A DNA stretch of 64,000 nt from Trochalopteron elliotii (lineage: Eukaryota > Chordata > Aves > Passeriformes > Leiothrichidae). The stretch is taken from contig JANPWX010000081.1 in assembly GCA_024734555.1 (NCBI GenBank), positions 3,372,825 through 3,436,824 on the forward strand, given 5' to 3'. The notes beneath the pieces were generated by a model. It was given only the letters and a program-made list of their open reading frames with translations. It did no database searches and was not told where the DNA came from. Shown here one piece after another: positions 1 through 10,500 of this stretch. The position numbers and the translations under genes were made by a program. Each line of letters opens with the position of its first letter. Position 1 is the stretch's first letter.

Positions 1-450
1 TCAATCAAATTATCCATTTTTGTAATATCTCAGAATTTTTTTTCTGCTGCTTCTTTACCATGCTGTTGCATATTTTAATGTGTTCAGAGCAAAGGAATAT
101 CTTAGTATCATTATGAAGCTAATTTTATTATAAAATTTTAATGATAAATTTTAATGTAAGGCAACCATCACACATATTTTTATGTTGAGTTCCTTGCAGA
201 GATTCATTAGAGCAGCCCTAATTATTATGCATTCTTTTCATTTTCATTAGAAATCTGAAATGAGAGACGTAATTGTTTCTTTCAGAGAAAAACTGTAGTT
301 CAAGAAGGTTTGAAAACTTAGTCTAAAACAATGCTTTTGGTTCATTCTCTTTATATCCAGGCCAGTAGGCCCTGATTCCTTAGCAGAAGTTTGGGATCAG
401 GATCAGTATTGAAACTCATTTTTCCTGAGCTTAGAGCACAATGTGATTTT
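1..450. other. AT-rich unique sequence, no gene seen
   Basis: This stretch is AT-rich, with long T and A runs. No coding region, RNA gene or interspersed repeat was recognised. The short frame opening at 391 runs into the tandem repeat downstream and has no domain, so it is taken as chance. Confidence 0.6.
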
Positions 451-586
451 CAGCATGCTTTCAGTCTTAAGACTGATCTAGTTTTTGGTTACTGTTTGGG
501 TTTTTTTTTCCTTCAGCATGCTTTCAGTCTTAAGACTGATCTAGTTTTTGGTTACTGTTTGGGTTTTTTTTCCTTCAGCATGCTTT
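451..586. repeat. 62-63 bp tandem duplication (2.2 copies)
   Basis: A unit beginning CAGCATGCTTTCAGTCTTAAG starts at 451, recurs at 514 and begins again at 576, giving periods of 63 and 62 bp. The first two copies are identical apart from one T in the homopolymer run (TTTGGGTTTTTTTTTC). The third copy breaks off after about 11 bases. Near identity implies a recent local duplication, and copy number may vary between individuals. The 105-residue frame at 391-708 repeats a peptide twice only because it crosses this array. Confidence 0.93.
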
Positions 587-1301
587 CATTTCTGTGCTGC
601 ACAGGAAGACTTTTAGTGTTTGACTTCATTAACCCAGTGCAAGTGAATAGTTCAAGCGAGAAGTACAGATATATATTTGCTAGCTTTGGAAGTCCCAATT
701 TCCATTAAGTTAATACTTCTTTTACTCTTCAAGACCTTCTGTATTCCACTGCAAAAGAAACTTCCCAAATGGCTGGCAGAACACTAAGCTGTTCACTGAA
801 CTATCATACCACAAAATGTTTCTGGATAAAAGTGTTCCTTCTTACCACAGCAGTCTTAAGACTTGCTTTCATAGATCTGTTGAGAACTCATGTTGATTTT
901 CAGCAAAGAAAATTATTTTTTTAAATTGTAACATTCTCATTGGCAACTCAAGGCTGCAGAACATTTCTATTTCTATTAAGTTTTTTTAAAAAATATTATC
1001 CTTGATAATATAGTCAAGTAGATATTGTGCATATATTGCATCTAAATCACGTTTTCTCACAGAAAAACAATTATGAATCTTCTGTACTATCATTAGTCAA
1101 GGTTAGTACTAGAAGAATGGGACATAGCAGGTGTGTACTGTAACAATTATATGTATAGGTGCATGCTGCATATATTCTGCTATGTACAACATGTATCTAT
1201 GGTATCATATGCATGTTGTCTCTATCTATATATACAGTATATGCTGTATGTGGAGTGAATGAACATTACATGTACAGTATGTATACATTAGTGAGTTATT
1301 T
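587..1301. other. AT-rich unique sequence
   Basis: No gene or known repeat was seen. Around 1140-1280 the sequence is rich in alternating pyrimidine-purine steps (TATGTATA, CATATATT, TATATATACAG), which resembles a degraded TA/CA microsatellite rather than a coding region. Confidence 0.5.
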
Positions 1302-1465
1302 CAGGCATTGGAATAGGCTGCTCTGAAAAGTGGTGGAATCCCCATCCCTGGAAGCGTGGATGTGACTTTGGGCTTATGGTTCGGTGGTGAACATGTTGGT
1401 GCTGGGTTAATGATTAGACTTGATGATCTTAGAGTTCTTTTAAAACTTGGATTATTCTATGATTT
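1302..1465 (+). mobile_element. CR1 LINE, 3' end fragment, old
   Basis: The order of motifs matches the 3' tail of avian CR1 retrotransposons: GGCATTGGAATAGGCTG, then a GTGGTGGAATCCCCATCCCTGG block, then GACTTGATGATCTTAGAG, ending in the ATTCTATGATT unit typical of CR1 3' ends. The copy is 5'-truncated, as most CR1 insertions are, and has many substitutions. It keeps no coding part of ORF2. Orientation is plus because the ATTCTATGATT terminus is at the right end. Confidence 0.85.
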
Positions 1466-2583
1466 AGTATCTGCATGTGATATTTAGTAATCCACAATAC
1501 ATATACTGTAAGCATTCATACAAATTCTGCTTGAATAACCCTTTCTGTTTTCTTCTTTTCATGAAAGTAGGAAGAAATGGAAGCAACCAAACTGAATCTA
1601 AGCAAACCAACAACAAACACACCGACATTAACCCATACCCACTGTCAGGAACAATCAAGTAACCCCAGTGAGGACTTTTGTGCTTCTATTTAGACTTACA
1701 AAGCAACAACTCTGTAAATGGTGGCACTGTGAATGTTACCATATTTTTAGTGAAGCACACGTTACAGTGTGTGCATAGGATTTGAATGCTGTGATTTGTA
1801 TAATTGTTTTTGATCATATCACCAAAATTATAATTAATTACATGTTAGAGAAGGGGAAAACATTCACAACATTGCTCTTGAATTAAGTTCCTTAGTGTAT
1901 CAATCCTCTGGCACTCTGATGGCATCAGAATGGTCAGCTGTGATTGCCTGTGTAAGACCTACAGTTCTCTTAATGGATATAAAAGCAAAAATAACAGTAA
2001 TGAATGCTCCAGGAAAATAATTCTAGTCCATAGGCTGGGTTGTCACCCAAATTACTGCCAGGTCAGCTGCTGCTCTGTAAGGTGGCAGGATAGTCAAACA
2101 TCAGTGACAGCCAAAAAGGATCAGCTATTCTTGCACTTGTCTCTGCTCTTCTTCTCCACATGCTTGAAAGAATTTAAGAACATATTCTGCTCCTCTTGAA
2201 ATGAGTGCATCTAAATTTTTCCTGTCATGCATCAGAATTTTTTTCCTCTACTTGAATGGTCAGATTTTGGAACTGCAATAAGATCAGAGCGACACTAAAC
2301 CACAAGCAAATGTGCTTTATATTTAGTGGGACAGATGGTCTCAATTACCATATCTTGTTTCTTGTACCCTATATTTTCCACTTACCCTGTTAGACCTTCC
2401 ATATATTTCTAATGAGAAAATTGGGTAGATTTAAAATTTTATTTTAAGGATTGTTTTTTTTGAAAGCCTGGGTTTAATAGATGAAATAAAATTATTTTTC
2501 TAGGAAGAAAGCCAATATGAGACAAAGGCATTTTCCCAGAAGAGAAATGGAAAATACTGCTGTGTAACAATTCAGTATGTTAC
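1466..2583. other. Unique AT-rich sequence, no gene seen
   Basis: Overlapping short frames on both strands at 1464-1662 and a frame at 1930-2199 were examined. They show no domain, no convincing splice context and no composition difference from their surroundings. No repeat was recognised. Confidence 0.5.
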
Positions 2584-2585
2584 TG

Positions 2586-3178
2586 TGCCATGGTTTAACC
2601 TCAGCTGGAAACTAAGTCAGACCTAGCCACTTACTCATCCTCCCCCAGTGGGATGGGAAAGAGAATTTAAAGAGTAAAAGGAAGTGCATGAATTGAAATA
2701 AAGACAGTTCAGTAGGGAAATTAAAAAAAAAAAAAATCCATACATGCCAGCAAAACAAAACAAAGAATTCATGCCCCACTCCCCAAGGGCAGGCATGTGT
2801 TCAGCCACCTCCAGGACAACAGGGCTCCCTTACACACAGTGGTGACTTGGGAAGACAAATGCCATGACTCTGGATATTCCCCCCTTCCTTCTCCCCCCAG
2901 CTCTATATGCTGGTCATGGCCCCATGTGCTCTGGAATATCCCTATGGCCAGCTGGGAATAGCTCTCCCAGCTGGGAATACTTCCAGCCTCCCAAGCCTGC
3001 TCGCTACTCAGTTGGGGTGAGAAGCAGAAAAGGCTTTGACTCTCTGCAAGTCAATATCTAAAGCAGCAACAACAAAAATATTTCTGTACTATTAACACCA
3101 TTTTCAGCCCAAATTGAAAACACAGCCCCATAAATCTGTTGTGGAGAAAATTAACTCTTTCCCAACCAAAACCTGTAA
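2586..3178 (-). mobile_element. Diverged solo LTR of an avian ERV family (minus strand)
   Basis: Read on the minus strand this resembles a common bird ERV LTR whose ends are like TGTCCTGGTTTCAGC and GGTTTAACC..CA. The right end here is a decayed form of the first (CCAAAACCTG on the plus strand) and the left end reads TGCCATGGTTTAACC. Internal landmarks are GAAGCAGAAAAGGCTTTGAC (plus strand, 3023-3042), paired GGCCAGCTGGGAATA blocks near 2944-2980, and a TATA-like CATATAGA on the minus strand near 2905-2912. The polyadenylation-signal region is decayed. No clear target-site duplication was found, so both ends are approximate. No gag, pol or env adjoins it, so it is either a solo LTR or a remnant. 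The 65-residue frame at 2864-3061 lies inside it and is not a gene. Confidence 0.82.
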
Positions 3179-6100
3179 ATGCTGTTTTTGAAGAAAGTTT
3201 AGTCTTGGGTTAAACCAAATTTTCTCTCTATAGTCAAATATATGAAGATTTTGACTAACACCTGAAAGGAGTAGAGTCAGTTCCAGGTAAGAAAATTAAT
3301 TTTCTCTCTAGACACTCTAAAGCTCCATAGCAATTAAGAATCTCTAATTGATTACAGAACAATAGCTTCAGTAATGGCTTCAGGAAGGGCATTTCCAAAC
3401 TTTCTTTGTGTGCGTGTGTTTGTATTCTGTACAGCACTGCTTTTCCAAAAGCATTTTCACTGAGTCTAGCCCACAAAAAAATTGCATTAGCATTGCATTT
3501 GTTAGCATTAGATGATCTGCCACTATTACAAGAGGTCAGAATAATAACCCCAGAGCCTGGAAATGATGCTGGTCTACCCCGGTGGAAATGGAAGCCAGTT
3601 GTGATTTGCAAGTGCATCTGTGGTATCACAGTTCTTCCTGTTCTAAATCATTTAACATTGGCTCACTTAAGAAAACAAAACATCTTGTATATTCATTTAA
3701 ATATTGTGTTTAATGTGATTTTTTTTATATTTGTTTAAATATTGTGATTAATATGGAATTATAATTTTCAAATAAAAAGGAATGTAAAAGGTGATGTAGT
3801 TATGGAGTCTATTATTGGAAAAGTTTATGCAAAAGTTATTAAATACCTGTTTAAAACAAAATCATAGATTAACTTGAAAAACAAATATATTCCTGACTTT
3901 GAATTCTTTTTTAGCCTCATTTATTTTCTTTGCTGAAAACTAACCTAAATTCTTGGCTACTACAATTCTTTCTTTTAAATACTATATATGTAAAATAACA
4001 TAAAACCTATTTGTGTTTTGTTGGGGTTTTGTTAAATGTTGCAAATTTTGTGGCTTACCACCACTTTTTACTTTTGAGTTTTGGTTTTCAATCATGAACA
4101 ATGATGCATCTAGCTTAATCAAAGGGAGCAGATAATTCTACTTGTTAATTTATCAACAGGAAAAACATACTAGTGGCATGAAAGGGATCTCTTACTGAAC
4201 AAGTAAGTGTTCCAAAAATCTTTAATTACAGGAACTCACACCAAATATTCATAAAAATATTTACAAGATTCTGTTAATAATCACATCTCTTTAGTGGTTG
4301 TTTGGTTTTTTGTGTTTTTATTTAAGTCTCTTCCAAAATTCTCTTTATTTTTTCTTATTTATATCATTAGGGTTGAATGCTTCTGTATTTCCTAGTGTGC
4401 CAGATGGTTGGAGAAATGAAGATACAATCACCTCTCCTGAAATTTACATAAAAATGAATGTACTGACTTCAAATTAAAATCAAAGGGAGTGACCTCACCA
4501 TGACCTTGATGAATGTGGAAAAAGGAGAGAGATGAGGAAAAAATCCCAGCAACTGATATAAGATGAACTGTAAAAGGTCTCCTACTGTTTAAGTATGTCA
4601 ACTAAAAAAAAATTCTATTTTTATTTTCATTTTTTTGTTGCTTGAGGAGGTATAGAAAAGAGTCTGAAATCCAAATATGCATTTTTTCTGCAGATACAAC
4701 CCTTCAGTTAAAGTATTAAGGAAACAGGTATTCTCTTTCTTTTCCTTCAATTTGTTATTAAGCTGTGGTTCTGACCTTCCCCAAATTTATTGCAATACAG
4801 ATTTCACAGAACTTGACTTCCTTTTGAATTAATTGCATTAGAATTTTTTTGAAGGACACAAGGCACCTACCTGGAAATGTGCTCTGTTATAGTTTAGTAG
4901 CATTCAATATTTTATAACTTCTGCTTTTCAGAACTTTTCTTCCGAGGATAAAGATGAGAGTTCAGGGAATGAAACAGAATATAGAAACTCCCAGTTTCAA
5001 GCCACACAGTCAGAAAAATCTGCTAACTATAATTGCCAGCAGTCATTATTGCTGAGAATTTGAGGACTCTTCATGAAACGATCCAAATAATAACTAAAGG
5101 CCAATTCTGAAGGAATAGTTATTATTACCACCGTTATTACATAATTAAACAGAAAAAGTATGGCCTGTTGTGTACAACTCGAAGACAATTTTTAAGCCTA
5201 GAAAACATACTTTGAAGCCAATTAATTTTTTTTTTCTCCAATTCTTTGCCTTTTATTGATGACCAAGCATAGCTAGTGATGTCTCCAGATAAGTTGCCTG
5301 AATTGAGAGGCCCAGAACTCCTTTTGGATCTGATGGGTATCTGCTTGTGGCATCTAAAGCCTGACTCAATAGCAGATCTTGGCTTAAACAATATTTTCCT
5401 GAAGAAAAAAAAATCCCTTCTGTCTTTTCCTTCACTATTAGAGGAGCTGCAGAGATATAAACTAAAGGTGGTTTGCTAAAGGTTATGTTGTTTCTGCTGT
5501 ACTGTATTTTGCACAGGAATAAAATGAGAAGGCTGCAGTTTCCAGTCAATCAATGTTTGAGGAAAAAGCAACACTTTAAAAAGTTCAGCTTAACAGTTGC
5601 AAGCTTTCACTTGAAATATGGCATTTTTTTGTCACCTCGTTGAAAGTTCATAGCAACTGTTGAAGACAGTAAGAAAATTACTGGTAATTTTAAATCCTCA
5701 GCTTCATTTGACAGCTCCATGCTTTAGGATTCAACTTTTTTTTTTTCTTCTTTTTTTTTTTTCCCCTCTGTAGACAGTACATTCTCTGTGAATTCACTAG
5801 TTCTAGACCTGACACTTATTCATTGCATTGCTCTCCTTCAATTATGTACTTGGCAATTGCTCATACTCAGCCTTGGAAATGGGAGAGACATTGTGTGAGT
5901 GCAAATAAATGTAAGCTAGAAAATTAAGGTTATCTTTTATGGCTTTTAAAGTACACGTAATAGAATCTTTATCTTCCCACTGGACAGTCAACATCTCATT
6001 TGGAGCAAAAAACTCCCCAAAATGCTACATTTCCCATTTGAAGCATCATTGAAGGGAAGCAGAGATGGGCCATAACTATTATCTCATCAGTGGCTCATCA

Positions 6101-7789
6101 GCTTTAAATTTGGCTCTCAGAGAGGGCCACTATATATATTTCAGAATAATGCCAAATGCCACGAGTGCTAAAGGGAACTATTTTTAATGTACTCATAGTT
6201 CTTTTGCCTTCTGTGAGGCTGGTTGATGCCCACAAACATGATAGGTTTTGATTTTGTTTTGGTTTGGTATTTTTTTTCAAATGTAAGGTTGTTAACTACT
6301 AAAAATGATTATGTGCTTGTAAAATAAATGTCCAATAAACATTTTTCATATGGAAAAAACCTCACATAATCTATAATATTTTGTGAGAATTAATAGACAT
6401 AATATACTAGAGGATTAGTTTTTGTTATTTCTATTAATATTTTCTTCAGTCTCATTAAATCTTCCTTACATTTTCCCTCAGAAAGCAAAAAGTAAGTACA
6501 AGAAAATGAACATTAAGTAGCCTTAATGCTAATGGCCATAATATCATATAATCAACATCTTCAGGAACACATCTGTCCAAGTTTGAGATGCTGAACAAAG
6601 TTGTTTATGGGGGCTTTTTAAGGCCGAATGGGAAAAAAATTAGAATTCCAGGAGAAGTCTGTCATGAGGATTACCAACCTGGTAACTGATATGAAGAGTA
6701 CATATCACTGAAAAATAAGCAGTGTATCTGCAAAATAAGAAAGGAAAAATTCCAAAGTATAATTATGTAGAGTCTTCAGCTCACCTTTCTACCTGCTTAC
6801 CTGGTAAAATTAGCTCATGGTTTTCTTGACAGTGATCTCTGTGTCAGTGGCTGAGACATGAAAAAGCTGTAACTTATTCAAAAACTCAGACAATTTGTGG
6901 TTTTTATTTAAAAAAAGGTTTTATTTCCTCTCTGGTAACAGTTTTCCAGTCCAGCTCAGGACCCAGGTATTATTATGCATTGAGTTTTTTTCCAGGAACC
7001 AGGGTCAATAGGATGAAAATTGTCTCTTACCAGTTTGCTTGGGAGTTGGGAAGTTTCTATGCATGGAAAAGAGAACAGACAGCTGGGAAAGGCAGCATTT
7101 TCCCAAGTGTTCCTGGAGGATATGTGTTAGACAGCAGTGGCAGCTGCATGGGTCAGAGCTGTAACTACTGATAAGAAGAGTCTTTTTCTCTGCCTAAAGC
7201 ACCATCAGCTCTCTTTCATCACCAGTAACTTAGGAACAGAAGGCTAGGGCTGGATCTGTAGATGTTGACTGAGAGCACCTTCTGAAGTCCTATGAAGTTA
7301 AGAAATGCTTTTCACTCTTTTGTACGGGATTTTCTTGGCAGATAAAAGTAGTCCTCGGGTTCAGTGGTGTTAACAGCATAAAGGGTGATTTAATCAATGG
7401 GCATCTGTTAGGGATGAATGAATCCTAAATATATCACTGGCATCACAACTGAAGATCCTCTCGTGAGCTATCAGGGAAGAGGTAGAGCCATAGTGCATCT
7501 GATAATATTCTGTGAAGGAAAACTGAATTTCAGGTATTCAAACTACAATTTAGGCTGCCATACTTTTTTTCCAGACCAGCATTAAAGCATTTACTTTTTC
7601 TTGCTCTTTTTCCAACCAATTTTCTTCCTTTTATTTACTTTTCCAGACTTTTTCCTTTAAGGAGAATTTTTCTCAAGTCTTCATTTAGACAGCAATTTGT
7701 TTTGCTAGCTTTAGTTAATCCAAAATTAGCAAATGGACATTTCAGAAGGAGTAAATAGGCTTCTTACAAGGAGTCCCACAGGTAAGACA
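3179..7789. other. 4.6 kb unique AT-rich sequence, no gene seen
   Basis: No coding exon, RNA gene or clear transposon was recognised. Opposed frames at 3255-3738 (124 and 110 residues) overlap each other on opposite strands and carry no domain, which is typical of chance open frames. Frames around 5137-5549 are similar. Poly-T tracts near 5737-5762 and 5228-5237 are the only low-complexity features. Distant conserved elements cannot be excluded by eye. Confidence 0.5.
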
Positions 7790-8035
7790 AGGAGTACAAG
7801 TTAATCCTGGGGAGGTTCAGATTAGACACAAGAGAACAGTTTTTCTCAATGAGAACAATCAGTCATTGGAGTAGTCTGCCTGGGGCAGTGGCAGATTCCC
7901 CAGTGTTGAACAGTTTTAAGATTCAGCTGTACGAGTTGCTGCATCATCTTGTCTAGACAATGCTTTTGCCAGGAAAGGTTGGAGAAGATGATCCCTGATG
8001 TACCTTCCAAGATGGTCTTCTACGGCATTTTACCC
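7790..8035 (+). mobile_element. CR1 LINE, 3' end fragment, ancient
   Basis: A diverged CR1 tail in plus orientation. The blocks GACAAGGAGTACAAGTT, GGGGAGGTTCAGATTAGAC, CATTGGAGTAGTCTGCCTGGGG, CAGTGGCAGATTCCCCAG and GATGTACCTTCCAAGATGGTC follow the order of the CR1 3' region. The terminal ATTCTATGATT repeat is absent or eroded. Divergence is clearly higher than in the fragments at 10295 and 21943, so this is an older insertion. No reading frame survives. Confidence 0.72.
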
Positions 8036-9754
8036 TAGATTTTCACAGTTCCTTTTCCTCTGATTTTTTTTACAGGTTAGAATTAAGTTACCAGTCTGTT
8101 GTATTCTTTCTAGCTAAGCTGCTTGAATACAATTTCACTGAATTATTGAAGGTCAATTTCATTGTTGCCAAATTTATCTTTAAAACAAATGCTGTTTTTG
8201 AAAGTACTTGATTTATTTATTTAATTGACCATGAGTTCTTAACTTCTTTTCCTGCCCAAAGTCTTTACCATGTGAAACTTTTTCTTCTGGGAGTTATTTC
8301 ACAGTTTGTAAGAAGAAAAAAGTTAAGCAGTCGAACTCTATTTGACATATAAGCTGAAGTGCTAAATCCTCTGCTATCAGCTGTAAGCAGTCAGGCTCAC
8401 AAGTAAGTCAGGAGCAGAGTTAAATGGGATTCCAGCCAAAAAAATGGAATTACTTATGGAAGTAGTTACTCAGATACAGGAATGGGGGTCAAATGCTGGG
8501 CTGTAATGAAGAGTATTAGTATAAACTACTGACTGGATGAAAAGTTTTCAGAAGGGATTTATGCTCTGTCAAAGGACATTTGTGCATTTCCCTGTCTGGA
8601 ATGATGTGTATGAGACATGTTTCATAAAAGTAGAAGTGGAAGGATGGGAGCTCTTGTTTTGATCACTCTTTAAAGAATTCTGAAATACACAGACAAATGA
8701 GACGGTTTATTATTCTTGAAACTATATGATGCTTATCTTTGTGCTCAAAAAAAACCCAAAAAACCCTGTGTATTACACTTTCAGGTACAATCAAGAACAG
8801 TGTGAAAACCATGCTGAAAAACATCAATTGTCATCCATCATTGAGCTTGCCTGTATCCTTGACAAAACTTAGGACAGCCACAAATAAAAAGAAAATACAG
8901 ATTAACAGCTGGAACATAACTTTTCAGGTTTTCTATCACCCTTTTATTGTCAGATGTATATTTATTTTGAGACATTCCCGAAGGAATAGTCCTTTTACCT
9001 TGATTTGGCCCTGTGATTCTGCCTACTTCTGTCTTTTCCCTTCTCTGGTTCAAATTATGATCCTGTTTTCACTCTGCTTGAAATTTTCCCAAATAATTAG
9101 TCTGCTCTTCCTCTGCCTCTTAACATAACACGTTTTCTTGTAAAAAAAAAAAAAAAGAAAAAAAAAAAGTATTATGCAATTAACTGCTTCTTCTGGCTCT
9201 TCACCCCCCTTTCCATTACTAAATGTGTTGAGCACCTTGCCAGTTTGCTTTTCTGAACTTGCTGTTCTGGATGCTTTGCAAGTCTGCTTGTCACAAACTT
9301 TGCCTTCCTGCTCCCAATAATATTATCCCCATAATGGCCATTAATTATCTTTCCTGTGTCTGATGTCCTTGAATATTCTTTTGGCATATCCTAATCACCT
9401 CTAACTGTTTATTGGCATGGAAAATATGATCATACACTCATTTGCTGTTCTTTGGTAGCTGCAATTGTAATCTAATGATATCATTTGTTAACGCTTCCTC
9501 AGAATTCATCTTCTCTCTGGTATGTCATGATGCTGTCCATGGTAACCCAAATCTGATCTCTTGTCTTCAAGACAAAAAAAATTATCTACAAAACACCATT
9601 TTTAGAGGGGAAAAAGCATCTACTTTATTTTGGTTTCCTTGAAAGACTTAATCCTTTGAAAGCATATGTTTAGAAAGATTCTTCTGAATTCTGAAGAAAA
9701 GAAAGATCCACCTTTAGACAGAGGCTGATTGCCAGACAATCTTGAGTAGGATTA
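8036..9754. other. Unique sequence, no gene seen
   Basis: AT-rich. The 129-residue plus frame at 8739-9128 begins in an A-rich run and overlaps a minus-strand frame; it has no recognisable domain. An A-rich tract interrupted once lies at about 9141-9169. No interspersed repeat was identified. Confidence 0.5.
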
Positions 9755-10150
9755 CTTTATTTAGTCTGGCTGGCATAGAGCTAATTTTCTTCATAATACA
9801 GCATAAAGTATATACATGATGCTGTATTTCAGATTTGTGACCAAAGCAGTGCTGGTAACACAGGGATGTTATAGCTATTGGTGAACAACTCTTGAGTAGT
9901 GTCAAGGTCTTTTCTACTTCTCACACTGCCCTGCATGAGAGTAAACGTGGGGCACACTGGAGTCTGGGAGGGGACACAGCTGGGAAAGCTGATCCCAACT
10001 GGGCATGGGGATGTCCCAGACTGTGTGGTGTCATGTCAGAGCTGGGTGGAGGGAAATGTAGTTTTCCCAAGTGTAGTTTTCCCAGGAGACTGGCATTGGT
10101 CTGTGGGTGGAAGGTAATGAGCCATTGCCTTTGACTTGGGGTTTTGGGTT
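9755..10150 (+). mobile_element. Partial LTR, same family as 2586-3178, opposite strand
   Basis: The segment starts near CTGGCTGGCATAGAGCTAATTTTC. It continues with GTAACACAGGGATGTTATAG, GTCAAGGTCTTTTCTACTTC, a GGGAGGGGACACAGCTGGGA block and a TGTGGTGTCATGTC motif. The order matches the U3 part of the bird LTR family whose other copy is at 2586-3178 on the minus strand. The 5' terminal bases and the polyadenylation/U5 part are missing or unrecognisable, so it is truncated at both ends. A 12 bp word (GTAGTTTTCCCA) is repeated in tandem near 10060-10084. The overlapping frames at 9892-10134 are artefacts of the LTR. Confidence 0.75.
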
Positions 10151-10285
10151 TAGTTGGTTGGTTTGGGGATTTCTTGAAGGTTTGTTTTGTTGGTTTGGTT
10201 TTTTTTTGGGGGGGAGGGGAATGTTTTGTGGTTTTTCTGGTTTGGCTTTGTTGTTTTTATTTTGTTGTTTTCATCTTTTTAATGT
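10151..10285. repeat. T/G-rich low-complexity tract
   Basis: Almost only T and G, with runs such as TTTTTTTTTGGGGGGGAGGGG near 10200-10221. It joins the truncated LTR on its left to a CR1 fragment on its right. It encodes only Gly/Phe/Leu/Trp-rich frames that have no meaning as proteins. The G-run could form a short G-rich structure. Confidence 0.75.
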
Positions 10286-10294
10286 GTAAAATAA

Positions 10295-10500
10295 TCAGAA
10301 TCAGAATCATTAGGTTGGAAGAGACCTCCAAGATCATTAAGTCCAACCCAACTCTACCCTCAACTAAACCATGGCACCAAGTGCCACATCCAGTCCTTTC
10401 TTAAACACATCCAGAGATGGTGAATCCTCCACCTCCTTGGGCAGACCATTCCAATACTTTATTACCCTTTCTGTAAAAACCTTTTTCCTGACATAAAACA
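10295..10500 (-). mobile_element. CR1 LINE, 3' end fragment (minus strand)
   Basis: Clear CR1 3' region in reverse orientation. It begins with AGAATCATTAGGTTGGAAGA and GACCTCCAAGATCATTAAGT, passes the CCATGGCACCAAGTGCCACA block and CCAGAGATGGTGAATCCTCC, and ends near ATTACCCTTTCTGTAAAAAC. The copy is about 200 bp, 5'-truncated and only moderately diverged. A doubled AATCAGAATCAGAATCA at its 3' terminus is the remnant of the CR1 tail repeat. No ORF2 coding sequence is included. Confidence 0.92.

Noticed and set aside
391..708. 105-residue frame with an internally repeated peptide
   Set aside because: The peptide repeat comes only from the 62-63 bp tandem duplication; no domain or splice context.
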